From contig NZ_FYAS01000043.1 of the NCBI RefSeq assembly GCF_900185715.1, forward strand, positions 122,671 through 186,670: a stretch of DNA of 64,000 nt. The letters are read 5' to 3'. The position numbers were made by a program, and so were the translations under genes. The DNA is from Allobosea sp. CS1GBMeth4. Its GTDB lineage: Bacteria; Pseudomonadota; Alphaproteobacteria; Rhizobiales; Beijerinckiaceae. Within the stretch, counting starts at the first letter, position 1. Every line of letters starts with the position of its first letter. Under the pieces are notes generated by a model. It was not told where the DNA came from and did no database searches. It saw nothing but the letters and a program-made list of their open reading frames with translations. This document shows positions 51,363-60,611 of the stretch, one piece after another.

Positions 51363-52055
51363 TCAGCGATCGTCCCCGGGAGCAATGCCGACGACGTCCA
51401 GCCGATCCTCGATGCCGGCGACGCCGCGCACCCCCTCGACCACGACGCGCACCGCGTCGCGCTCGGCCTGCGAGCGCACGCTGCCGCGCAGATGCACGAC
51501 GCCGCCCTCGACCGCGACGCTGGGTACGGGGCCGGCCAGGCGGATGTCCTCCCGCAGCCGCGCCAGGATGCCGAGGCGGATCGCCGTATCGCCGGCGGCG
51601 GTGCGGTCGAGCGGAGCCGAGACGATGGCGCGCAGAAGATCGGAGCGGCTGACGATGCCGACGACGCGGGCCTCGCGCACCACCGGAACGCGCTTGATGT
51701 CGAGCCGGTCGAACAGCGCGGCGATCTCGGACAGCGGCGCCGCCTCGGGGACGGACACGACCGCCGCCGTCATGACGTCCCCCGCCCGCCAGCTATGGCT
51801 CCTGATGTAGGCCTCATGCCCGCTCCCGGCATCGCCGCCGGAATCGTCTCCCGGCCAGGGGGCGTGGCGCAATTCGGCCCGCCGCATCAGATCGCCCTCG
51901 GTCACGATGCCGGCGAGCCGGCCCTCGTCGTCGATCACCGGCAGGCCGCTGACGCGCCGTGCCAGCATGAGCTCGGCCGCGCGCCGCACGCTCGTATCGA
52001 GCGCGATACAGGCGACGTCGGTCGTCATGATGTCCCCGGCCGTCGCTTGCGCCAT
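51363..52055 (-). CDS. CBS-pair plus BON protein
   Basis: 230 residues from 52055. Same architecture as the protein at 47229: CBS (about 8-62; MLARRVSGLPVIDDEGRLAGIVTEGDLMRRAE), CBS (about 92-148; LFDRLDIKRVPVVREARVVGIVSRSDLLR), BON (about 160-230). First gene of the operon with pfkB; box 104 bp upstream. Hypoxic response protein 1 of Mycobacterium is likewise a CBS-pair protein, though without BON. Confidence 0.92.
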   Translation of the reverse strand: MAQATAGDIMTTDVACIALDTSVRRAAELMLARRVSGLPVIDDEGRLAGIVTEGDLMRRAELRHAPWPGDDSGGDAGSGHEAYIRSHSWRAGDVMTAAVVSVPEAAPLSEIAALFDRLDIKRVPVVREARVVGIVSRSDLLRAIVSAPLDRTAAGDTAIRLGILARLREDIRLAGPVPSVAVEGGVVHLRGSVRSQAERDAVRVVVEGVRGVAGIEDRLDVVGIAPGDDR

Positions 52056-52159
52056 GACCTCGGCTCCCGCTGAGATGGGCCACGAGCCCGATCGACCCTG
52101 GCGGCCCGGCCCCGGCCCATCTCCTGCGCGAGAACTGGCATGGGCCCCCGTGGCGAACA

Positions 52160-52173
52160 TTGCGTCAGATCAA
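52160..52173. promoter_or_regulatory. FNR/FixK-like box before CBS-BON/pfkB operon
   Basis: TTGCGTCAGATCAA, one mismatch to TTGA-N6-TCAA, 104 bp before the start at 52055. Confidence 0.65.
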
Positions 52174-52238
52174 ACGGCGGCGAGCGGCACCGGCGCAGCG
52201 TTTTCGCCGGCGCCGGCGCCCGCTGGAAGCCGCCCGGC

Positions 52239-52252
52239 TTGATCTCGCTCAA
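52239..52252. promoter_or_regulatory. FNR/FixK-like box before ftsH paralogue
   Basis: TTGATCTCGCTCAA, exact TTGA-N6-TCAA, 77 bp before the FtsH start. It is 65 bp from the box at 52160, so each divergent gene has its own. Confidence 0.75.
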
Positions 52253-52329
52253 TCCCGTGCGCGCCGCAGCGGCTAGTCTGCGCGACGAAGGGCGAGCGGT
52301 CCGCCGCCCGACGTCACGAGGCGCGAGCC

Positions 52330-54204
52330 ATGGCCACCGAACCCGATCTCCGCAAGCGCGAGTTCGCCATCTGGTATGTCTTCGCCGCGATGGTCGGCCT
52401 GCTGCTCCTGCAATGGGCCTGGGCGCAGTACTCGCAGGTCGAGACGATCCCGTTCAGCCAGTTCGAGCAGCTCGTCTCGCAGAACAAGGTCGCGGAGGTG
52501 AGCGTCGGCCAGGACGCGATCCGCGGGACGCTGAGGGAAGCCCTCGCCAGCGGCAGGACCGCCTTCGTCACGGCGCGGGTCGATGCCGAGCTCGCCGAAA
52601 AGCTCGCCGCTCACGACGTCACGGTGACGGGCGTCCCGTCCGGCGGCCTGATCCCGACGATCCTGTCCTGGGTCGTGCCGGCCTTCGCCTTCTATCTGGT
52701 CTGGGTCTTCCTGTTCCGCGGCGTGGCCGAGCGCCAGGGCTTCGGCGGCCTGATGACGATCGGAAAGTCACGCGCGAAGGTCTATGTCGAGAAGGACATC
52801 AAGATCACCTTCGCCGACGTCGCCGGCGTCGACGAGGCCAAGTTCGAGCTCAAGGAAGTGGTCGACTTCCTGAAGGATCCCAAGACCTATGGCCGTCTCG
52901 GCGCGCGCGTGCCGAAGGGCATCCTGCTGGTCGGCCCGCCGGGCACGGGCAAGACGCTGCTGGCGCGCGCCGTCGCCGGCGAGGCCGGGGTGCCGTTCTT
53001 CTCGATCTCCGGGTCGGAATTCGTCGAGATGTTCGTCGGCGTCGGCGCGGCGCGGGTGCGCGACCTGTTCGAACAGGCGAGACAGGCGGCGCCCTGCATC
53101 ATCTTCGTCGACGAGCTCGACGCGCTCGGCCGCAGCCGCATGGCCGGAGCCTTCGGCGGGCATGACGAGAAGGAGCAGACGCTGAACCAGCTCCTCGCCG
53201 AGCTGGACGGCTTCGATCCGAGCGCCGGCGTCATCCTGCTCGCGGCGACGAACCGGCCGGAGATCCTCGACCCGGCGCTGCTGCGCGCCGGGCGCTTCGA
53301 CCGTCAGGTGCTGGTCGACCGGCCGGACCAGGCCGGGCGCCTCGCCATCCTCAAGGTGCACGTCCGGAAGGTGCGGCTCGCCGCCGGCGTTGCGCTCGAC
53401 AAGGTCGCCGGCCTGACCACCGGCTTCACCGGCGCCGACCTCGCCAACCTCGTCAACGAAGCCGCCATCGCGGCGACCCGCCGCAATGCCGAGGCGGTGG
53501 GCTTCGACGATTTCACCGCCGCCATCGAGCGCATCGTCGCCGGGATCGAGAAGAAGAGCCGGGTGCTGCGGCCGCAGGAACGCCGCCGCGTCGCCTATCA
53601 CGAGATGGGGCACGCCCTCGTCGCCGCACATCTTCCCGGCGTCGATCCGGTGCAGAAGGTCTCGATCATCCCGCGCGGCGTCGGCGCGCTGGGCTACACC
53701 ATGCAGCGCCCGACCGAGGACCGATTCCTGCTCGCGGTCAGCGAGCTGAAGAACCGGATCGCGGTGCTGATGGCGGGGCGCGCCGCCGAGACGCTCGTCT
53801 TCGACGGCGACGTCTCGACCGGAGCGGCGGACGATCTGCAGCGCGCCACCGAGATCGCCGTCGAGATGGTGACCCGCTACGGCATGGACGCCACGGTCGG
53901 GCAACGCGTCTATGCGCCCCGCCCCCAGCCTTTCCTGAGCCAGAGCGCCCAGGATCTCGCCGTGACGGCGGCGGAGACGACGGCGCGCGAGATCGACCTC
54001 GCTGTGCGCGGGCTGGTCGAGGAAGCCGGGGCGCGCGCCCTCGCCCTGCTGAGCGAGGCGCGGCGCGACCTCGACTCCGGGGCGGACCTCCTGCTCGCGC
54101 GCGAGAGCCTCACCGCCGAGGAGTTCGCCCCGCTCCAGGCGGACCGGAAACAGGACGAATTCCACGAGGCCCCGCTGGCGGAGGCGAAGGCGGGGCACGG
54201 CTGA
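52330..54204 (+). CDS. ftsH: FtsH-family AAA metalloprotease
   Basis: 624 residues. Two N-terminal membrane helices (about 14-32 and 106-128) flank a periplasmic domain. AAA module: Walker A GPPGTGKT at 202-209, Walker B IIFVDELDALG, SRH region ATNRPEILDPALLRAGRFDRQ. Zinc site HEMGH at 424-428. It removes damaged membrane and cytosolic proteins. The setting among stress genes, with its own box and no ftsH-linked tilS or folP neighbours, suggests a second copy besides the housekeeping FtsH; that copy is not in the window. Confidence 0.94.
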   Translation: MATEPDLRKREFAIWYVFAAMVGLLLLQWAWAQYSQVETIPFSQFEQLVSQNKVAEVSVGQDAIRGTLREALASGRTAFVTARVDAELAEKLAAHDVTVTGVPSGGLIPTILSWVVPAFAFYLVWVFLFRGVAERQGFGGLMTIGKSRAKVYVEKDIKITFADVAGVDEAKFELKEVVDFLKDPKTYGRLGARVPKGILLVGPPGTGKTLLARAVAGEAGVPFFSISGSEFVEMFVGVGAARVRDLFEQARQAAPCIIFVDELDALGRSRMAGAFGGHDEKEQTLNQLLAELDGFDPSAGVILLAATNRPEILDPALLRAGRFDRQVLVDRPDQAGRLAILKVHVRKVRLAAGVALDKVAGLTTGFTGADLANLVNEAAIAATRRNAEAVGFDDFTAAIERIVAGIEKKSRVLRPQERRRVAYHEMGHALVAAHLPGVDPVQKVSIIPRGVGALGYTMQRPTEDRFLLAVSELKNRIAVLMAGRAAETLVFDGDVSTGAADDLQRATEIAVEMVTRYGMDATVGQRVYAPRPQPFLSQSAQDLAVTAAETTAREIDLAVRGLVEEAGARALALLSEARRDLDSGADLLLARESLTAEEFAPLQADRKQDEFHEAPLAEAKAGHG

Positions 54205-54348
54205 GGTTGGAGCGGAGCTGCCGAGGAGATCGGGGCGGGCCTCGGGCGCAGCCGGGCCGCAAGCCGAAGGGCCGCGCGGTCTTCGGCCGGAGGCGCAGCA
54301 GGACGCCGGCGCTCCGGCGTCCCTCCGGCCAGTGCGATGCGGCGTCGT

Positions 54349-54795
54349 TCAGGCCCCGGTGAGCAGGCGCTCGACCTCGTGGACCGGATGCTTCGTCAGG
54401 TCCTTGTCGACCTCGGCGATCACCGCCGCACGCAGATGGTCGTCGAGGCCGTGGCGGATCGCGGCGAGCATGCGCGGCGGGGCGACCAGCACGAAGCCAC
54501 GCGGATTGCGGCTGCGATGGAAGCCGGTGAGCTCCTCGACCGTCCTGCGCGCGAACTGCGCTTCCGCCTGCTCGTGCCAATCGGTCTCGCCGGTCGCGCT
54601 CGTCGGCGCGACGGCGTTCTGGATGCGGCCGGGCCGGTCCGCGCCCTGCTGGGCGCTGGGCGGGTTCGCAGGCGCCTCGCTGACATGCTCGACCTTCAGG
54701 TTCGGATAGGTCGCGTCGCCCTCATTGCGCAGGAACATGGCCTTGCGGGCGTCGCAGACGAGAACCCAGGCATCATGCGCGATACGCAGTTTCAT
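54349..54795 (-). CDS. Host-attachment family protein (PF10116-like)
   Basis: 148 residues from 54795. The opening KLRIAHDAWVLVCDARKAMFLRNEGD, the middle HEQAEAQFARRTVEELTG and the end FVLVAPPRMLAAIRHGLDDHLRAAVIAEVDKDLTKHPVHEVERLL match the family named for attachment of Agrobacterium to plant cells. The fold resembles release-factor eRF1/baeRF-type domains, so a role at ribosomes is also conceivable. No signal peptide. Box 121 bp upstream, shared with the MBL gene. Confidence 0.85.
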   Translation of the reverse strand: MKLRIAHDAWVLVCDARKAMFLRNEGDATYPNLKVEHVSEAPANPPSAQQGADRPGRIQNAVAPTSATGETDWHEQAEAQFARRTVEELTGFHRSRNPRGFVLVAPPRMLAAIRHGLDDHLRAAVIAEVDKDLTKHPVHEVERLLTGA

Positions 54796-54916
54796 GATCT
54801 TGATCTCCGACGGACGGGTGATGCCGCCCGCCATGATGATTTCGGATCGGCCGGCGGCCCTCATTGATCGAGCGCAAAGCGGCATTTTTTTGCACGGCGG
54901 CAGCCCTGAGGCCCGT

Positions 54917-54930
54917 TTGATCTCTCGCAA
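54917..54930. promoter_or_regulatory. FNR/FixK-like box between attachment-type and MBL genes
   Basis: TTGATCTCTCGCAA, one mismatch to TTGA-N6-TCAA. 121 bp before the start at 54795 and 73 bp before the start at 55004. Confidence 0.65.
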
Positions 54931-55003
54931 AGCCCGGCCGGGCGGTCCGTGGCCTGATGCAGGGGCCGCTCCTGACGATGCGGCGCGCGCCGGGAGTTCG
55001 GGC

Positions 55004-56611
55004 ATGAAGGGACAGGACGGAACGCGGCGGAGCGGGGTCCGGCTCTGGTTCCACGGCGCCGCCCAGGCCGTGACCGGCTCCTGCTTCGCCATCGAGACCG
55101 ACGCGGCGCATATCCTCGTCGATTGCGGCCTGTTCCAGGGCTCGAAGACGGAAAGGGAGCTGAACTACCGGCCCTTCCCGTTCGAGGCGGCCGCGCTCGA
55201 CGCGGTGCTGCTGACCCATGCCCATATCGACCATAGCGGGCTGCTGCCGAAGCTCGTGAAGGATGGCTTCGGCGGCCCGATCTTCGCCACCCCGGCGACG
55301 ATCGACCTGTGCTCGGTGATGTTGCCGGACGCCGGAAATATCCAGGAGATGGAAGTCGAGCAGCTCAACCGGCGCAATGCCCGCCGCGGCCTGCCGGCGG
55401 TCGAGCCCATCTATGACGCCGACCTGGCCGCCGCCGCCCTGACGCAATTCCGGCCGGTGCCCCTCGGCGCCTGGACGCCGGTCGCGAAGGGCCTCAGGGC
55501 GCGCTACTGGAACGCCGGCCACCTGCTCGGGTCCGCCTCGATCGAGATCGAGGTCGGCATGCCGGCCGGCGAGCCGCTCCGGCTGCTGTTCTCCGGCGAT
55601 GTCGGCCCCAGCCACAAGCTGCTGCAGTCGGCCCCCACCGCGCCGCGCGACCTGGACTATGTCGTGTGCGAGGCGACCTATGGCGACGTCGATCGCCAGG
55701 ACGCCACCTTCGAGCGGCGCCTGCAGATCCTCGAGGCCGAGGTCGGCTCGGCGGCGAAGGCGGCCGGCGCCCTGCTCATCCCGTCCTTCGCCGTCGAGCG
55801 CACGCAGGAACTGCTGGTCGACCTCGTCCAGCTGATGAAGTCGGGCCGCATGCCGAGCGCGCCGATCTTCGTCGATTCGCCGCTCGCGACCAGGGCGAGC
55901 GCCGTCTTCGAGCGCCATGCGGGCGAGATCCGCAACGGCGAGGCGCTGCGGGAGGCGCTGCGGGCCCCTCAGGTCCGCTTCACGGAATCGGTCGAGCAGA
56001 GCAAGGCCATCGCCCGCGTCCGCGGCTTCCATATCGTCATCGCCGGCAGCGGCATGTGCGAAGCGGGACGGATCCGCCACCATCTGCGCGAATGGCTGTG
56101 GCGCGACGGGGCGACGATCCTGCTCGTCGGCTTCCAGGCGCAGGGAACCCTCGGCCGGATCCTGCTCGACGGCGCCGCGCGCGTCAGGCTGATGGGCGAG
56201 GACATCAGGGTCAAGGCGCGGGTGCGCTCGGTCGACCTCTATTCCGGCCATGCCGACGGGCCGGAGCTCGCCGACTGGCTCGCCGCACGCGGAAGCGTGT
56301 CGGGCGCCGTCTTCCTGACCCATGGCGAGGCGCATGCGATCGACGGCCTGCGCGACCGGCTGCTGGCGGCGGAACCCGGCAGGCGCATCGTGGTGCCCGA
56401 GCTCGACAGCGCCTTCGAGCTGGGGCGCGAGAGCCCGCGCCAGATCGAGGGGCCGGCCCGCATCGCCCCCGACAGCGCCGGGCGGCGCGACTGGCACAAC
56501 GAGCTTTCGAACCTGATCCTCGACATCGACGAGGCGGTGGCGCAGGCCGCCGACGAACGCGCCCGCAAGCAGATCATCCGCCGGCTGCGGACCGCGCTGG
56601 TGCAGGATTGA
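55004..56611 (+). CDS. Metallo-beta-lactamase/beta-CASP RNase-like protein
   Basis: 535 residues from 55004 (GGGAG at 54992-54996). MBL core with HAHIDHSG (zinc motif), further metal residues in YWNAGHLLGSASIEIE and FSGDVGP, then a beta-CASP insert (IPSFAVERTQELL, FVDSPLATRASAVF, GSGMCEAGRIRHHL) and the closing VDLYSGHADGPELADWL and LTHGEAHA. This is the YsxA/CPSF-73-like group of RNA nucleases. It could turn over RNA during energy shortage; no target is known. Confidence 0.9.
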   Translation: MKGQDGTRRSGVRLWFHGAAQAVTGSCFAIETDAAHILVDCGLFQGSKTERELNYRPFPFEAAALDAVLLTHAHIDHSGLLPKLVKDGFGGPIFATPATIDLCSVMLPDAGNIQEMEVEQLNRRNARRGLPAVEPIYDADLAAAALTQFRPVPLGAWTPVAKGLRARYWNAGHLLGSASIEIEVGMPAGEPLRLLFSGDVGPSHKLLQSAPTAPRDLDYVVCEATYGDVDRQDATFERRLQILEAEVGSAAKAAGALLIPSFAVERTQELLVDLVQLMKSGRMPSAPIFVDSPLATRASAVFERHAGEIRNGEALREALRAPQVRFTESVEQSKAIARVRGFHIVIAGSGMCEAGRIRHHLREWLWRDGATILLVGFQAQGTLGRILLDGAARVRLMGEDIRVKARVRSVDLYSGHADGPELADWLAARGSVSGAVFLTHGEAHAIDGLRDRLLAAEPGRRIVVPELDSAFELGRESPRQIEGPARIAPDSAGRRDWHNELSNLILDIDEAVAQAADERARKQIIRRLRTALVQD

Positions 56612-56660
56612 GCCCGCCGGCGGCCGATGCGGACCGCTGCGGTTTCGCCCAAGGGAGAGC

Positions 56661-59267
56661 ATGATGATGGCCGCCTCGCAGCAGCCGGCACCGGACGAGC
56701 CCTCCGCATTCTGGCGGGACGGGGCGGAGGCCGCGCTGGCGAAGCTCGGCAGCACGCCGGCCGGGCTGGGCTCCGCCGAGGCGGCGGAGCGGCTGCGCCG
56801 CGACGGCCCCAATGTGGCGGTGGCGAGCCTGCGCCGCGGCCTGGTCGCCAAGCTCGCCCGGCGGCTGGGCGATCCGCTCGTCGCGATCCTCCTGATCGCG
56901 GCGGCCGTCGCCGGCGCCACCGGCGACTGGCGCAGCCTCGCCATCATCGTCGTGATCGTCCTCGCCTCGATCCTGCTCGACATCGCCCAGGAGACGCAGG
57001 CCGAGAACACGGTCGATGCGCTGCGGCGCTCGGTTGCGGTGCATGCGAGCGTCCGTCGCGACGGCCGGGCCGTCGAGGTGCCGGTGCGCGCGATCGTGCC
57101 CGGCGACGTGGTGGCGCTGCGGGCCGGCGATCTCGTGCCTGCCGACGGCATCGTCCTGAGCGGCCGCGGCGCGCTCGCCGACGAGGCGGCGCTGACCGGC
57201 GAGCCCTTCCCGGTGGAGAAGCGCGCCGGCCGGTCCGGGGCGGCCCTGCCGGGCGAGGCGTTCGAGGCGCTCTTCGCCGGCACCAGCCTGGTCGCGGGCG
57301 AGGCGCTGATGCTGGTCGTCGCGACCGGGACGGCGACGCGCCTCGGCGCGATCGCCTGCTCGATGCAGCTGCGCCAGCCACCGACCGCCTTCGAGCGCGG
57401 CGTCCGCGATCTCGGCATGCTGATCCTGCGGCTGACCGGCTTCCTCGTGCTGTTCGTGCTGCTGACGCAGCTCGCCCGCCAGGGCCTCAGCTTCGAGAGC
57501 TTCCTGTTCGCCGTCGCGCTCGCGGTCGGGCTGACGCCGGAGCTGCTGCCGATGGTGACGACGGTGACCCTCGCGCGCGGCGCGCTGCGGATGGCCCGTC
57601 GGCAGGTGGTGGTCAAGCGGCTCTCCGCCATCCACGATCTCGGCGCGATGGACGTGCTGTGCACCGACAAGACCGGGACGCTGACCGAGGCGCGGATCGC
57701 CCATGTCGCGAGCTTCGGCTGCGACGGCAGCGACAGCGCGCGCGTCACCGGGCTGATCCGTCTGAACAGCCGCTTCTGCGGCGGGCTGCGCAACAATCTC
57801 GACGCCGCGATCCTCGCCGGCGCGGCCGCGGACGAGCCCGGCTGGAGCCTGGTCGCCGAGCTGCCCTTCGACTTCCAGCGCCGGCGAGCGAGCGTGCTCC
57901 TCGCGCGCGACGACGCGCGCGAGCTCATCGTCAAGGGCGCGCCGGAGGCTCTGCTGGCGCTCTGCGAGGCCTGCGAACTGCCGGATGGGCGCCTCGCCCC
58001 GCTCGACGCGGCCCGGCGCCGGGAGATCGGCGCGCTGATCGAAGCCAGGGGCGCGCAGGGGCTGCGCCTGCTCGGCGTCGCCCGCCGGCCGATGCCGGCC
58101 GACGTGGCGAGCGTCCGGCGCGAGGATGAGACCGGGCTCGTCTTCGTCGGCTGCGCGGCCTTCCTCGATCCGCCCAAGGCGTCGGCCGGGGCCGCGATCG
58201 CCGAGCTGGCGGTCGCGGGCGTGCGGGTCAAGGTCATCTCGGGCGACGCCGGGCCGGTGGTGCGCCATCTCGCCGAGAGCCTGAATCTGCCCGGGCGCGG
58301 CCTGCTGAGCGGCGAGGAGGTGGCGGCGCTGAACGATGCGGCGCTGGCGGCGCGGGTCTCGCGGACCGATCTCTTCGTGCGCATCACGCCCGAGCAGAAG
58401 GCGCGGATCGTCATCGCCCTGCGCCGGGCCGGCCACACGGTCGGCTTCATCGGCGACGGCATCAACGACGCCCCGGCGATCCACGCCGCCGATGTCGGGC
58501 TCTCCGTCGACGGCGGGACGGAGGTGGCGCGCGAGGCGGCGGCGATCGTGCTGCTCGCGCCCGATCTCGCAGTGCTGGCCCAGGGCATCGCCGAGGGGCG
58601 GCGCACCTATGCGAACATCATGAAATATGTGCGCATGGGCACGAGCTCGAACTTCGGCAACATGCTCTCGATGGCGCTGTCGGCGATGGTCCTGCCCTTC
58701 CTGCCGCTCACCCCGCTGCAGATCCTCATCAACAACATGCTCTACGACCTGTCGGAGGTCGGCATCCCCTTCGACGAGGCGGACCGGCAGGATTTGGCGC
58801 GGCCGCGGCACTGGGACACCGGCGGCATCCTGCGCTTCACGCTGGTGATGGGGCCCTTGTCCTCGCTGTTCGACCTCGCAACCTTCGCGCTGCTGCTCGG
58901 CGTCTTCCAGGTCGACGTCGCGGCGTTCCGCACCGCCTGGTTCGTCGAGTCGATCCTGACGCAGGTGCTGGTGATCTTCGTGATCCGGACGGCCGCGCGG
59001 CCCTGGCGCAGCCGGCCCGACCGGCTGCTCGTCGCGACCTCGCTCGGCGCGCTGGCGCTCGCGCTCGCCCTCGCCCTGACGCCGCTCGGCCGCCCGCTCG
59101 GCTTCGTCCCCCTCCCGCCGCCGCTGCTGCTGGCGATCGTCGCGATCGCGGCCGTCTATCTCGGCCTGGCGGAGGCGGCGAAGCCGCTGGCGATGAAGGC
59201 AGCCGGCCGGCGACGCGGGGCCGGCCACGGCCGCCACGATCCACGGCGCGGGCAGCATCGGTCGTGA
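56661..59267 (+). CDS. mgtA: P3B-type Mg2+-transporting ATPase
   Basis: 868 residues; start at 56661 after GGGAGAG, with two more ATGs directly following. Motifs: actuator DEAALTGEPFPVEK, TPELLPMV in the fourth helix (the MgtA/MgtB mark), CTDKTGTLTE for phosphorylation, FIGDGINDAPAIHAADVG, and NNMLYDLSE in a C-terminal helix. It imports Mg2+ driven by ATP. 49 bp after the MBL gene and probably co-transcribed. No Mg2+ riboswitch-type leader fits in this short gap. The last ~20 residues are Arg/Gly-rich. Confidence 0.93.
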   Translation: MMMAASQQPAPDEPSAFWRDGAEAALAKLGSTPAGLGSAEAAERLRRDGPNVAVASLRRGLVAKLARRLGDPLVAILLIAAAVAGATGDWRSLAIIVVIVLASILLDIAQETQAENTVDALRRSVAVHASVRRDGRAVEVPVRAIVPGDVVALRAGDLVPADGIVLSGRGALADEAALTGEPFPVEKRAGRSGAALPGEAFEALFAGTSLVAGEALMLVVATGTATRLGAIACSMQLRQPPTAFERGVRDLGMLILRLTGFLVLFVLLTQLARQGLSFESFLFAVALAVGLTPELLPMVTTVTLARGALRMARRQVVVKRLSAIHDLGAMDVLCTDKTGTLTEARIAHVASFGCDGSDSARVTGLIRLNSRFCGGLRNNLDAAILAGAAADEPGWSLVAELPFDFQRRRASVLLARDDARELIVKGAPEALLALCEACELPDGRLAPLDAARRREIGALIEARGAQGLRLLGVARRPMPADVASVRREDETGLVFVGCAAFLDPPKASAGAAIAELAVAGVRVKVISGDAGPVVRHLAESLNLPGRGLLSGEEVAALNDAALAARVSRTDLFVRITPEQKARIVIALRRAGHTVGFIGDGINDAPAIHAADVGLSVDGGTEVAREAAAIVLLAPDLAVLAQGIAEGRRTYANIMKYVRMGTSSNFGNMLSMALSAMVLPFLPLTPLQILINNMLYDLSEVGIPFDEADRQDLARPRHWDTGGILRFTLVMGPLSSLFDLATFALLLGVFQVDVAAFRTAWFVESILTQVLVIFVIRTAARPWRSRPDRLLVATSLGALALALALALTPLGRPLGFVPLPPPLLLAIVAIAAVYLGLAEAAKPLAMKAAGRRRGAGHGRHDPRRGQHRS

Positions 59268-59362
59268 GGGCGCCCGCCGGGCGGGGGCGGCTCGAAGGCA
59301 AGCGACCCGCCGGCGCAGATCGGCGGGCGTTTCGTTACCCGATCGTGGGCAAGGCGGCGACG

Positions 59363-59968
59363 ATGACCGAGATGAGAGATCCGAGCAATTCCCACCGGCA
59401 CGCATGGAGCAAGCTCAACCAGCAACAGTTGGGCGCCTACGCGGAGTATTTCTTCAAGATGGAATTCACCATGGCCGGATTCCAAGTCTACTCCCCAGAA
59501 GTAGACGACCGCGGGATCGACTTCGTGGTCCGACACGAAACGGGCCCGTTCCAGGAGGTTCAGATCAAATCGGCGCGTATCGATCCGCTGAAGCCGAGCG
59601 CCTACGTTTTCATGCAGAAGTCGAAGTTCAGTCTGCGGAGCGATCTGTTTCTTGGCCTCGCATTGTTTGGCGAAGGACAAGAGCCACATTTGTTTCTGAT
59701 CCCAGCGACACGATGGGAGACGCCTGACACCGTCTTCTGCGACCGTCCTTATTGTGGGGCCGTGAAGAGCAAGCCGGAATGGGGCGTTTCAATTTCCAGG
59801 AAAGGCATGCCGATGCTGGACGAGTTCAGATTCGCGCTCGGCCGGACGGCTGAAACGGCCAACTCACAAGCAGCCACCATGTGGGCCTGCGTCTTGAGGT
59901 CGCTGATCTGCACCGGCGGGCATAACCGGCCCCTGCCGCCACCGGATCGCTCATGCCCTCCAGACTAG
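59363..59968 (+). CDS. Unknown protein with PDDEXK-nuclease-like core, lower GC
   Basis: 201 residues from 59363. Residues ~20-70 follow the PDDEXK pattern: Glu in QLGAYAEYFFKM, Asp in VDDRGIDFVVRH, and a beta strand EVQIKSAR with the lysine. This is the core of restriction-like and DUF4365-like proteins, so a nuclease or a nuclease-fold protein is possible. The coding part is visibly poorer in GC than its neighbours, and tRNA-Ser lies 30 bp past its end, so it looks acquired. No partner genes (methylase, helicase) are nearby. Confidence 0.7.
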   Translation: MTEMRDPSNSHRHAWSKLNQQQLGAYAEYFFKMEFTMAGFQVYSPEVDDRGIDFVVRHETGPFQEVQIKSARIDPLKPSAYVFMQKSKFSLRSDLFLGLALFGEGQEPHLFLIPATRWETPDTVFCDRPYCGAVKSKPEWGVSISRKGMPMLDEFRFALGRTAETANSQAATMWACVLRSLICTGGHNRPLPPPDRSCPPD

Positions 59969-59995
59969 GCGACTGAATGCTGAGCTCAAGGGGAA

Positions 59996-60086
59996 TGGCG
60001 GAGACGGAGGGATTCGAACCCTCGATACCCTTGTGGGGTATGCTCATTTAGCAAACGAGTGCCTTCAGCCTCTCGGCCACGTCTCC
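59996..60086 (-). tRNA. tRNA-Ser (anticodon GCT)
   Basis: 91 bases on the minus strand including an encoded CCA (59996-59998). Acceptor arm GGAGACG/CGTCTCC, D arm GCCGAGAGGCTGAAGGC, anticodon stem CTCGT/ATGAG with loop TTGCTAA, a long variable arm (CATACCCCACAAGGGTAT), and T arm GAGGGTTCGAATCCCTC. The long variable arm is typical of class II serine tRNA. Confidence 0.97.
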
Positions 60087-60180
60087 GTTGGCAGGCTCTA
60101 TGCCCGATCGCGACCCGCTTTGACAAGCCGTCATGCGCGCCGATCGACAGCGATGCGGCGGAGCGGCCGCCGGGGACGCC

Positions 60181-60381
60181 TCAGCGGCCGCTGGCGCGGT
60201 CGATGCGCTCGATCCAGGCCATGGCCTCGTCGAGCGTGGCGAAGACCGGGCCCGGCATCAGCGCATCCTCGGCCTCGCTGAGGCCGAAGCGGATGCCGTA
60301 GCCCTCGGCCTCGCGCCGAATCGCGATCAGGGAGGGGGTGGCGCGGGCCGGCGCGGGGGCAATGGTGTCGGCGGTCGGCAT
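60181..60381 (-). CDS. Small unknown protein
   Basis: 66 residues from 60381. No family recognised. A Pro/Ala-rich N-terminus is followed by SLIAIRREAEGYGIRFGLSEAEDALMPGPVFATLDEAMAWIERIDRA, which looks like a compact alpha/beta fold. The ribosome binding site is weak. Codon use is like the neighbours. Confidence 0.55.
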   Translation of the reverse strand: MPTADTIAPAPARATPSLIAIRREAEGYGIRFGLSEAEDALMPGPVFATLDEAMAWIERIDRASGR

Positions 60382-60462
60382 GGGCAAATCCCGTTCGGTC
60401 GCCGCAATGAACCGCCCGGCGCCTGAACGGTTCCCGAACGGCGCGTTCAGGGGAGCGCGTGC

Positions 60463-60549
60463 CGCCATGGCGAGGAGCGAAGCGACGAAACGATCCGGAG
60501 CGGCCGTGCTCTCGCCGCTCCTGGATTGCTCGCTGCGCTCGCGATGGCG
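60463..60549. repeat. Diverged REP-like palindrome
   Basis: The arms 60463-60500 and 60518-60549 are related to the repeat at 18977-19065 (shared CTGGATTGCT and CGCTGCGCTCGCGATG-type segments) but have drifted. It lies in the gap between the small gene and the binding-protein terminator. Confidence 0.5.
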
Positions 60550-60556
60550 GGGCGAC

Positions 60557-60587
60557 AAAAAGGGCCCGCTTCAGGCCGCGGGCCCTT
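60557..60587 (-). terminator. Rho-independent terminator of the livK-like gene
   Basis: On the minus strand AAGGGCCCGC pairs with GCGGGCCCTT around an 8-base loop and is followed by TTT. It lies 25 bp after the stop at 60612. Confidence 0.85.
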
Positions 60588-60611
60588 CCCTCGCCTGTCG
60601 AGGCGCGGTCG

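Noticed and set aside
56612..56660. Magnesium-sensing leader before mgtA
   Set aside because: Only 49 bp separate it from the preceding gene, too short for a known Mg2+ riboswitch or leader.
54773..58606. 1277-codon open frame on the minus strand across the MBL and MgtA genes
   Set aside because: It covers two well-supported plus-strand genes, reads as low-complexity Ser/Arg/Ala text and has no recognisable domain.
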